From: an uncultured Pseudomonadota bacterium
Lineage (GTDB): Bacteria > Pseudomonadota > Gammaproteobacteria > Burkholderiales > Eutrophovitaceae
Direction of reading: 5' to 3'
NCBI GenBank assembly: GCA_937983055.1
Contig: CALJLA010000100.1
Location: forward strand, 1 to 23,606
Length of the DNA stretch: 23,606 nt
This document shows, one piece after another, positions 8,351-14,572 of the stretch. How positions within the stretch are numbered: the stretch's first letter is position 1; every line of letters starts with the position of its first letter. Both the position numbers and the translations under genes were made by a program. The notes beneath the pieces were generated by a model. It was not told where the DNA came from. It was given only the letters and a program-made list of their open reading frames with translations, and did not search any database.

Positions 8351-9718
8351 CTATCGTGCTAAGGCGGCCGCGCCCAGGTAGTCGTTGCCAAAGCCTTCAA
8401 TGACTTCATACACGATGCCAGCGCGCTCGGCGTTCGCGCCGGCGAAGAACCCTTCTACAGACAAGCTGGCTGGCCCGGAAAAGAAAAGCGTTGGCGCAGT
8501 AACCGTACCGGATGCGGCCAGGGTAGCGTCGGTTCTGTTGATGGCGCCATTCGCAAACGTTCCGACCGCAGTCTGGCCCGAAATCGTCCAGTTCATGGCG
8601 CCCGACACGCTTCCCACGCCAAAGTCAGCGGTCAACGTCGCCGAGTTCAGGGTGCCTACCGGCGAGCCGGTAGAGGTGTTGGTGGGTTTTGTGGCACCAA
8701 TGAGGCTGTAGGTCGCGATCAGGCCACCAATCTTACTGACCTCAACCGGAACACCAGCCACATAATGCAAGGCGCTGCCCGGAGAATACTGCGGAACCGC
8801 TCCGCCACCGCCTCCCGACGCAGCACCCCACGCGATGTAACCGTCATTACCCGCGTCCACCACAGGTGAGATCAATGATGCCGTCACACCTGATTCAGTG
8901 AAGGAGCCGAGAACGCCGGCGGCGCTGAAGAATGCGCTCGTCTTTACGCTAACGCGTCTGCCAGTTGCGTTTTGAACAGTGGCAACATGCGCGGTCGCAT
9001 TCCCAACTAACGTCGCGAGCGGAATGCAGGTCGACGGAAAGAGCACGCAGTATTCGCCATTCTCGTTGACGTTTTCGCCCTGGGCGAAATTGGTCGGCGG
9101 ATTTTCCGGCGGCGCCGGCGGCAGGTCAGTACCCTTGTTGGTCAGCACCGGCTTCACGTCCTGGTTTTGCACGTAATAAGCCTCGCCGTTGGTCACGTTC
9201 AGGCAGCCGGCACCGTTGCAAACCTCGATCTCGCCCTCGCCGACAGTGCCGGTGATCGAGCTGCCGTACTGGATGGTGTATTCGGTGCCGCGGATGCCGA
9301 TGGTGGCGACGGTGGTGGTGACCTGGTATGCGTCGCGGTTGTTGCGGCCGACCAGCCCGGTGATGGTACGCAGCCCGCCTTTCAGCAGGCTGAGGAAGGT
9401 GCGCTCCGACCCGTCCTGCCGTCCTTCGAAGCGATACTGATCGATGCGGAACTCCGATTCCGGCTGCAGCGACACATAAGCGCCGTCGGTAAATCGAAGC
9501 TGGGCACGCCCGTTGTTGGTGGCGACTGTCTCGCCTTCCTCGATTGCAGTGCCCTTACTCAGCTGTCGCGCCTGGCCGTTGGGCGCGATCGCCTGCACGT
9601 TGCCGACCGCGAAATCGACGCGCGCGGCAGGCGCCGCCTGGGCTGCGACTGGAAAGCAGGCGGCGATGGAGGCGAGCAGTGCCGCCTCCCGGTTCAGTCT
9701 CAGTCGATGTCTGGCCAT
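8351..9718 (-). CDS. exported FecR-domain protein with beta-rich C-terminal domain, candidate Slam-type cargo
   Basis: A 455-residue protein from ATG at 9718. This start is chosen over a GTG at 9745 because GGGAG precedes it by eight bases. Residues 1-28 are a signal peptide (MARHRLRLNREAALLASIAA...), cleavable after AQA28; an IAAC21 could alternatively serve as a lipobox. Residues about 38-150 are a FecR domain (GNVQAI, LSKGTAIEEGETVAT, ARTDG-like RFTDGAYVSLQPESEFRID, TTTVATIGIRGTEY). Two close Cys pairs (167/172 and 224/231) may form disulfides. A Pro-rich linker (198-210) leads to a Gly/Ser/Thr-rich region of alternating strands. Residues about 330-455 (from GGLIATYSLIGATKP to GFFAGANAERAGIVYEV) resemble the C-terminal barrel domain of TbpB-like Slam substrates. 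The gene starts 33 bases after the TPR/barrel gene, which suggests the two proteins act together. Unlike FecR itself it lacks a sigma-regulator architecture. Confidence 0.8.
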   Translation of the reverse strand: MARHRLRLNREAALLASIAACFPVAAQAAPAARVDFAVGNVQAIAPNGQARQLSKGTAIEEGETVATNNGRAQLRFTDGAYVSLQPESEFRIDQYRFEGRQDGSERTFLSLLKGGLRTITGLVGRNNRDAYQVTTTVATIGIRGTEYTIQYGSSITGTVGEGEIEVCNGAGCLNVTNGEAYYVQNQDVKPVLTNKGTDLPPAPPENPPTNFAQGENVNENGEYCVLFPSTCIPLATLVGNATAHVATVQNATGRRVSVKTSAFFSAAGVLGSFTESGVTASLISPVVDAGNDGYIAWGAASGGGGGAVPQYSPGSALHYVAGVPVEVSKIGGLIATYSLIGATKPTNTSTGSPVGTLNSATLTADFGVGSVSGAMNWTISGQTAVGTFANGAINRTDATLAASGTVTAPTLFFSGPASLSVEGFFAGANAERAGIVYEVIEGFGNDYLGAAALAR

Positions 9719-9751
9719 GGCGCTTTCTCCCTTGCCGATGCCCACCGGGCG

Positions 9752-11089
9752 TTACAGATCGTGCCGCAGGGTCAGCGACACCACCCAGCGGTCGAACTCG
9801 TTGATCGGGATGTTGGATTGGTTGTCGATCCACGATACCTGCGGCGTCAGGCGCAGGTTCTTGATTGGCGTGATATGCAGGCCGGCCGAGGCGTTGTATT
9901 GCTTATCTTCGCGGTCCACGGAAAAGAACGGGTCGGGTCCGTGGTAGTCGCGTTTCTCCGCGCTGGCGCTCAGGAAGATCGTGAATTTCTCGCTGAGAAA
10001 CTGTTGGGCGCCGATGCGCACGCCGTACAGGTCGTGCCCGAGCTGCGGGAACAGTTCGTCTTTTTCCTCTTCGGCGCCGCCGTAGACCCCGAAATGAGTG
10101 ATGAACCCGCCGCGGCGGCCGAAGGCGTGCGCGTAGCCCAGCCCGCCGACGAAGCGGTCTACGTCGCGCGCATGCTGGTCGGGATAGCGCAGCTGTGCGT
10201 ACTGGGCAAAGGCGCTGACCTGGTTGCGCGCGTTGAAGTCATGCTGCCACTGGAGAATGCCGCCCAGCGCCTCGCGATAGGCGTTGCGATAGAGCTGGGG
10301 ATTGTCGACGAAGAAGTGGCCGAGTTGCGCGCCAAGAGTGAAGGTGTCGCGGTCCAGCTTGTACGACACCCCCGCGGTCAGGTCGTAGGAATAGGTCGAG
10401 AAATCGTCCTCGTCGATGTTGGTCTTGTTCACGTACGAGACGCTGCCGAACATGGACAGCCTCCGGGTTGCCGGCCCGCTGATGTTCACGCCGCCGCCAA
10501 AACTCAGGTATCCGTCGGACTGCTCCTGGGACGACCCCGCCAGATTGAAGATCAGGCCGCCAAATGCCGGCACCGCTACCGTCGCATCGGAGGTCGCGCT
10601 GTTGACGTTGCTGTCGTAGCCGCCGCCCACTTCGATATAGCCCCGGATCGTCACCCGCTGCGCATCCTCGATGCGTTCGATCGCATCCAGGAAGCGGTCG
10701 ATGGTCAGGCTAACTTCCGGCGGCAGCTCCTGCTTGCGCACGTTCTCGAACTCGCGCTTGGCGGTCTGCGTTTCCTTGAGATTGAAATAGGCGCGGGCGA
10801 TCAGGGCGCGCGCGGGCGCCGCATCGGGGCGCACCGCCAGCACCCGCTCCAGCGCGAAAACCGCCTCGGTGTTCTTGCCCAGCTGAAATGCCGCAGAGCC
10901 CAGCAGGAAGTCATAGTCGGGATCGCCGGCCCGCTCGCTTTGCAGCGGGAGGAGCAGGTTGTAAGCCGCCTGAGGATTGCCGCCGTCGAGAAGACGCTTC
11001 GCACTGGACAGCATCTCGTCCGCAATCGCGCTGAGCGCAGGCCCCAGGATCAGCGCCACTACGGCCGCAAGGTGCGCTATGCGGAACAT
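9752..11089 (-). CDS. TPR plus outer-membrane beta-barrel protein, Slam/DUF560-like
   Basis: A 445-residue protein with a signal peptide (residues 1-23, cleavage likely after AIA). Residues about 25-135 contain TPR-type helices (YDFLLGSAAFQLGKNTEAVF, ALERVLAVRPDAAPARALIA). From residue 148 to the end it is a series of amphipathic strands: GYIEVGGGYDSNVN (150-163), then many aromatic-ended strands with polar turns, ending RWVVSLTLRHDL. This periplasmic-TPR then barrel layout matches Slam/DUF560 (type XI) outer-membrane translocons, which move a partner protein to the cell surface. The neighbouring FecR-domain gene supplies a plausible partner. Start ATG 11089 has GGGAG eight bases upstream. 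The family assignment is by architecture and motif; a generic TPR outer-membrane protein remains possible. Confidence 0.7.
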   Translation of the reverse strand: MFRIAHLAAVVALILGPALSAIADEMLSSAKRLLDGGNPQAAYNLLLPLQSERAGDPDYDFLLGSAAFQLGKNTEAVFALERVLAVRPDAAPARALIARAYFNLKETQTAKREFENVRKQELPPEVSLTIDRFLDAIERIEDAQRVTIRGYIEVGGGYDSNVNSATSDATVAVPAFGGLIFNLAGSSQEQSDGYLSFGGGVNISGPATRRLSMFGSVSYVNKTNIDEDDFSTYSYDLTAGVSYKLDRDTFTLGAQLGHFFVDNPQLYRNAYREALGGILQWQHDFNARNQVSAFAQYAQLRYPDQHARDVDRFVGGLGYAHAFGRRGGFITHFGVYGGAEEEKDELFPQLGHDLYGVRIGAQQFLSEKFTIFLSASAEKRDYHGPDPFFSVDREDKQYNASAGLHITPIKNLRLTPQVSWIDNQSNIPINEFDRWVVSLTLRHDL

Positions 11090-11177
11090 GCCAAATCTCC
11101 CTTCCTACATAGTCCAGCCGGCGAGCGGTGGCCAGCAGACCACAAGCCCGGTTTGTTGACGGCATTTTTCTCGCCGA

Positions 11178-11206
11178 ACGGTAGCAAACCCGCATGCCAT
11201 CGTCAA
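11178..11206 (-). promoter_or_regulatory. possible promoter for the TPR-barrel / FecR unit
   Basis: On the minus strand TTGACG (11201-11206) and TACCGT (11178-11183) are spaced by 17 bases. The -35 matches five of six positions, the -10 only three. It would give a leader of about 80 bases before the ATG at 11089. The rest of the gap shows no ORF. Confidence 0.35.
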
Positions 11207-11247
11207 AGTTTGCGGCCCGTATCAGACGCTTCCGCCGCACGCCCGAC

Positions 11248-11280
11248 AAAAAAGGGCGGTGGCTCATGGACCACCGCCCC
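11248..11280 (-). terminator. rho-independent terminator of the decarboxylase gene
   Basis: On the minus strand, a 9-bp perfect GC-rich stem (GGGCGGTGG at 11271-11279 read as its complement, pairing with 11254-11262) with an 8-base loop is followed directly by six T (11248-11253). It lies 24 bases after the decarboxylase stop codon and insulates the TPR-barrel/FecR unit downstream. Confidence 0.88.
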
Positions 11281-11302
11281 AATCAGCCGAGCCGCCGGAC
11301 CG

Positions 11303-12475
11303 CTAAAGCAACCGCACGGCCGGCAAGGGGAACCCGTTGAATTCGCTTGCGTAGGCCGTGGTATACGCACCGGCGTTCGGAATGTAGATGAAATCCCCGT
11401 CCTGCAGGTCCTCCGGCAGCAACTGGTCCTGCAGCAGCACGTCGACCGAATCGCAGGTAGGGCCTGCCACATGCCAGGGCACCAGCGTGCCGGCGCGGTC
11501 GGTGCCGAGTTCGTACTGCAGTCCCTGGGTGCTTTCCAGCAGGCCGCCGAACATGCCGGTATCCAGATACAGCCAGCGCTTGCCGGCCCGGGTCGCGGTG
11601 CCGATGACGCGACACACGAAGTACGCCGAGTCGGACACGAGGTAGCGGCCCGGCTCGGCGATGACGCGGATTTCGGCCGGCAGGTCTTCCAGTCCCTGGT
11701 TCACCACTTCGCCGATCACCTCCACCGACGGAATCGGCTTGGTCAGGCGCACCGGGAATCCACCCCCGATGTTGAGCAGCGCGGGCGTCAGCCCCTTGAT
11801 CTTCATCCGCCGGAAGATGCGCTTCGCGCCATCGATGGCGGCGCGCCAGTTGTCCGCGTTGCGGCACTGCGACCCCACATGGAAGGTCACGCCGCACAGG
11901 TTGGCGCCGATCGCAGCGGCCACGTCGAGAATATGCTCGGCCTCGGCCGGCTGGGCGCCGAACTTCCCGGACAGCGGCCAGTCGCTGCCGACATTCGGCA
12001 CGTCCATGCGCAGGTACAGCCGTGCGTCCGACTTGACGTCGTGGATCTTTCTGAGTTCCTCGACACTGTCGAGCGCGAACCACTCCACGCCTTTGTCCGC
12101 GGCGTAGCGGATGTAGGCGCGCGACTTCACCGGATTGCTGTAATGCACGTCCGCCGCGGCGATGCCCAGCGACAGCAGCATGTCGAGCTCGGCCACCGAC
12201 GCGATCTCGAACCCGCTGCCTTCCTGCGCCAGCACGCCCACGACCCGCGGATCGGGGTTGGCCTTCACCGCGTAGTGCGGGCGCACCCGCGGCATGGCGG
12301 CAAGAAAGCGGCGGTACTTGGCGCGGATGATGTCCGGATCGATCAGCAGGAACGGGCGCTCGTAGCCGTTCGCGAGCGCTTCGCGGACGCGGCGAAAGTC
12401 GAGGCTGACTTCCGGGTGGGTGTCGAGCGGCAGTTCCGCTCGTTGGGTCTTGGTTGCGACGGAGTGTGCGGTCAT
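11303..12475 (-). CDS. PLP-dependent ornithine/lysine decarboxylase (fold III, group IV)
   Basis: This enzyme should decarboxylate ornithine (and possibly lysine) to putrescine (cadaverine), the first step of polyamine synthesis. The 390 residues include the PLP-binding Lys71 in RPHYAVKANPDP, the HYSNPVK segment, CGVTFHVGSQC, the phosphate-binding LNIGGGFPV, AEPGRYLV, and the active-site Cys in GPTCDSVDVL; the end AGAYTTAYASEFNGF is typical of eukaryotic-type ODCs. Substrate preference between ornithine and lysine cannot be fixed from sequence. ATG at 12475 has AAGGA nine bases upstream; a TTG just before it is less likely. It has its own promoter (12640-12667), a short leader ORF (12496-12564) and a terminator (11248-11280), so it is probably monocistronic apart from the leader. 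Confidence 0.95.
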   Translation of the reverse strand: MTAHSVATKTQRAELPLDTHPEVSLDFRRVREALANGYERPFLLIDPDIIRAKYRRFLAAMPRVRPHYAVKANPDPRVVGVLAQEGSGFEIASVAELDMLLSLGIAAADVHYSNPVKSRAYIRYAADKGVEWFALDSVEELRKIHDVKSDARLYLRMDVPNVGSDWPLSGKFGAQPAEAEHILDVAAAIGANLCGVTFHVGSQCRNADNWRAAIDGAKRIFRRMKIKGLTPALLNIGGGFPVRLTKPIPSVEVIGEVVNQGLEDLPAEIRVIAEPGRYLVSDSAYFVCRVIGTATRAGKRWLYLDTGMFGGLLESTQGLQYELGTDRAGTLVPWHVAGPTCDSVDVLLQDQLLPEDLQDGDFIYIPNAGAYTTAYASEFNGFPLPAVRLL

Positions 12476-12495
12476 CAATCGGGTCCTTGGGGCAG

Positions 12496-12564
12496 CTAGG
12501 TCACGGGTTTGTGCAAGGTGATCGCGCGGCTGGAAATGCCCGGGTGTTTCGTCTTGCCTGTCAT
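12496..12564 (-). CDS. 22-codon leader ORF upstream of the decarboxylase
   Basis: A short frame from ATG (12564) to TAG (12496) encodes a basic 22-residue peptide that begins MTGKTKHPG and ends LHKPVT, with 3 Lys, 1 Arg... and 2 His among its residues. It is preceded by a perfect AGGAGG (12570-12575 on the complement) five bases before the ATG, the strongest ribosome-binding site in the window and stronger than that of the decarboxylase itself. Its stop is 20 bases before the decarboxylase ATG. The position suggests a regulatory leader peptide controlling translation or transcription of the decarboxylase, as polyamine genes elsewhere use upstream ORFs. No homologue is recognised, and the regulation is inference. 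Confidence 0.6.
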   Translation of the reverse strand: MTGKTKHPGISSRAITLHKPVT

Positions 12565-12569
12565 GATGA

Positions 12570-12575
12570 CCTCCT
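12570..12575 (-). promoter_or_regulatory. consensus ribosome-binding site of the leader ORF
   Basis: AGGAGG on the minus strand, five bases before the leader ATG. It supports real translation of this otherwise very short frame. Confidence 0.75.
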
Positions 12576-12608
12576 ATCCTTGAGAAACGCTTCTAAGCCG
12601 CACACCGG

Positions 12609-12629
12609 AAAAAAAAAACCCACAAAAAA
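12609..12629 (-). repeat. poly-T tracts (T6 and T10) in the decarboxylase leader
   Basis: In the transcript sense there are U6 (12624-12629) and then U10 (12609-12618), separated by GUGGG, in the 5' leader between the transcription start and the leader ORF. They are length-variable by nature and could cause polymerase slippage or serve as binding sites for an RNA-binding protein. A stem ahead of them is too weak (four pairs at most) for a terminator call. Confidence 0.6.
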
Positions 12630-12639
12630 GGAGGGTCGC

Positions 12640-12667
12640 ATTATAGGCCCCCCCCGGCGGGGGTCAA
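12640..12667 (-). promoter_or_regulatory. strong sigma70 promoter for the leader ORF and decarboxylase
   Basis: On the minus strand, TTGACC (12662-12667, five of six consensus) and a perfect TATAAT (12640-12645) are separated by 16 bases. Transcription should begin near 12633, giving a leader of about 70 bases before the leader ORF. The spacer is almost pure G/C, with a run of eight identical bases at 12648-12655. Confidence 0.82.
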
Positions 12668-12708
12668 GCCTTCCCGCAAGCCGCGCCAGGCGGGGCCGCG
12701 GCGCCCGG

Positions 12709-13281
12709 CTACATGCGCGGCAGCGTCACGCCCTGCTGGCCCTGGTACTTGCCGCCGCGGTCGCGGTACGAGACCTCGCACACGTCGTCCGCCGCCGATT
12801 CGAAGAAGATCACCTGGGCCACGCCCTCGTTGGCGTAGATCTTCGCCGGCAGCGGCGTGGTATTGGAGAACTCCAGCGTCACGTAGCCTTCCCACTCCGG
12901 CTCGAACGGCGTGACGTTGACGATGATCCCGCAGCGGGCATAGGTCGATTTGCCCAGGCAGATAGTCAGCACGTTGCGCGGGATGCGGAAGTACTCCACC
13001 GTGCGCGCGAGGGCGAAGGAATTGGGGGGAATGATGCACACCTCCCCGGAAAAATCCACGAACGAGCGTTCGTCGAATGCCTTGGGGTCGACGATCGTCG
13101 AATTGATGTTGGTGAAGATCTTGAAGTCGTTCGAGCAGCGGATATCGTAGCCGTAGCTCGATGTGCCGAAAGAGACCACCCGGTGGCCGTTCACATGCTT
13201 GATCTGGTTCGGCTCGAACGGCTCGATCATGCCGTGTTCGAGCGCCATGCGGCGGATCCACTTGTCGGACTTGATGGTCAT
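12709..13281 (-). CDS. dcd: dCTP deaminase
   Basis: Dcd deaminates dCTP to dUTP, feeding dUMP for thymidylate synthase. The protein has 190 residues from ATG at 13281 (MTIKSDKWIRRMALEHGMIE), matching the 188-residue family size; an open frame further upstream is not conserved. Seen motifs are SFGTSSYGYDIR, the active-site Glu region VTPFEPEWEGYVTLEFSN, GKSTYARCG, and GVAQVIFFE with the C-terminal GGKYQGQQG nucleotide lid. The start has only a weak ribosome-binding site. It is downstream of apbC on the same strand after 91 bases; those bases contain a GC-rich inverted repeat but no ORF. Confidence 0.96.
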   Translation of the reverse strand: MTIKSDKWIRRMALEHGMIEPFEPNQIKHVNGHRVVSFGTSSYGYDIRCSNDFKIFTNINSTIVDPKAFDERSFVDFSGEVCIIPPNSFALARTVEYFRIPRNVLTICLGKSTYARCGIIVNVTPFEPEWEGYVTLEFSNTTPLPAKIYANEGVAQVIFFESAADDVCEVSYRDRGGKYQGQQGVTLPRM

Positions 13282-13321
13282 TCTCGGCTCGCGTGATTGG
13301 AGGTCAATGTTCGACCCGCGC

Positions 13322-13339
13322 GGCGCGCCGCAGCGCGCC
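13322..13339. repeat. GC-rich inverted repeat between apbC and dcd
   Basis: GGCGCGC (13322-13328) and GCGCGCC (13333-13339) form a 7-bp stem with a 4-base loop in the apbC-dcd gap. There is no T-run on the minus strand after it, so at most it is a weak or Rho-assisted pause, or an mRNA hairpin. Confidence 0.35.
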
Positions 13340-13372
13340 GACGGGGCCATGCGATCGGGCGACCCTCGCCCG

Positions 13373-14461
13373 CTAGGTATTCTGTACGACGATTTTCGGG
13401 AACGCGGTGCTGTAATCGCGCGAAAGCCTGGCGATCTTCGCGGCCACCTTGCGCGCGATCTCGCGGTAAGTCGCCGCTGCCCGTCCGTCCGGGTCGGCCA
13501 CCACCGTGGGCTTGCCCGAGTCCGCCTGCTCGCGGATGCGGATGTCCAGCGGCAGCTGCCCGAGCAGGTCGACGCCGTAGTCCTTGCACATGCGCTCGGC
13601 CCCGCCGCTGCCGAAGATGCGCTCCTCGTGCCCGCAGTTCGAGCAGACGTGCGTGCTCATGTTCTCCACGATGCCGAGGATGGGCACGCTGACCTTCTCG
13701 AACATCTTCAGTCCCTTGCGTGCGTCGATCAAGGCGATGTCCTGCGGGGTGGTGACGATCACCGCGCCGGTCACCGGCACCTTCTGCGACAGGGTGAGCT
13801 GGATGTCGCCGGTGCCGGGCGGAAGATCCACCACCAGGTAATCGAGCGCCTTCCACTGGGTGTCGCGCAGCAGCTGCTCCAGCGCCCCGGTCACCATCGG
13901 CCCGCGCCACACCATCGGCGTATCCACGTCGATCAGCATGCCGATCGACATCGCCTGCACGCCGTAATTCTCCATCGGCTCGATGGTCTTGCCGTCGACC
14001 GACTCCGGCCGCCCGGTCAGCCCCATCATCATCTGCTGCGAGGGACCGTAAATGTCCGCATCGAGAATGCCGGCACGGGCGCCCTCGGCCGCCAGTGCCA
14101 GCGCCAGGTTGACCGCGGTCGTCGACTTGCCGACCCCACCTTTGCCGGAGGCCACCGCGATCACGTTCTTCACCCCCGGCAGCAGTTTGAGCCCCCGCTG
14201 CGCCGCGTGCGCGACGACCCGCGTGCTCACCTCCACCGCGACGCGCTCCACGCCCGGCAGCGCGCGCAGCGCCTCGCTCACCCGGCCGCGCAGGTCCTCG
14301 GCCACGGTTTTCGCCGGGTAGCCGAGCACCAGCTCGAGTCGCACGCTGCCGCCGTCGATCGCCAGGTCTTTCACATCGCCGGCCGACGCAACATCGAACC
14401 CGGTTGTGGGATCAACCACTTGCGCTAACGCCGACCTGATCTGCTGTTCGCTGATTGCCAC
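13373..14461 (-). CDS. apbC: Mrp/ApbC iron-sulfur cluster carrier ATPase
   Basis: ApbC binds and delivers [4Fe-4S] clusters to apoproteins in the cytoplasm. The 362-residue protein has an N-terminal MIP18/DUF59 domain (about residues 1-85, with VVDPTTGFDV and GSVRLELVLGYPAKT) and a P-loop domain. The P-loop is the deviant Walker A ASGKGGVGKSTTAVNLALAL (about 105-125), followed by ILDADIYGPSQQMM, VVDLPPGTGDIQLTL, and the cluster-binding CSNCGHEE. The start is GTG at 14461: AGGAAGG lies eight bases upstream, whereas a TTG at 14491 in the same frame has no such site. Its start faces metG, which runs the other way, so the two share a divergent control region at 14462-14572. Confidence 0.96.
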   Translation of the reverse strand: MAISEQQIRSALAQVVDPTTGFDVASAGDVKDLAIDGGSVRLELVLGYPAKTVAEDLRGRVSEALRALPGVERVAVEVSTRVVAHAAQRGLKLLPGVKNVIAVASGKGGVGKSTTAVNLALALAAEGARAGILDADIYGPSQQMMMGLTGRPESVDGKTIEPMENYGVQAMSIGMLIDVDTPMVWRGPMVTGALEQLLRDTQWKALDYLVVDLPPGTGDIQLTLSQKVPVTGAVIVTTPQDIALIDARKGLKMFEKVSVPILGIVENMSTHVCSNCGHEERIFGSGGAERMCKDYGVDLLGQLPLDIRIREQADSGKPTVVADPDGRAAATYREIARKVAAKIARLSRDYSTAFPKIVVQNT

Positions 14462-14541
14462 GACACGCACCTTCCTGGAAAGAATCGGCAATTCTAACGA
14501 AATCCCTTTCGCACGAACACGTTACGCCAGCATGGGTTTGC

Positions 14542-14547
14542 TAGAAT
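14542..14547 (+). promoter_or_regulatory. possible -10 element of the metG promoter
   Basis: TAGAAT lies 25 bases before the metG ATG in the apbC-metG divergent gap, a common -10 form in betaproteobacteria. No good -35 is seen at the usual distance. Confidence 0.35.
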
Positions 14548-14572
14548 CGCAGCTTTTCCGCGACGCCCCACG

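Noticed and set aside
9167..12499. A 1110-codon open frame on the plus strand across the FecR, TPR-barrel and decarboxylase genes
   Set aside because: It is antisense to three well-supported genes, its translation is Arg/Ala/Gly/His-rich with no domain, and long antisense frames are common at this GC content.
13322..13339. GC-rich hairpin as terminator of apbC
   Set aside because: No T-run follows it on the minus strand, so only an inverted repeat was listed.
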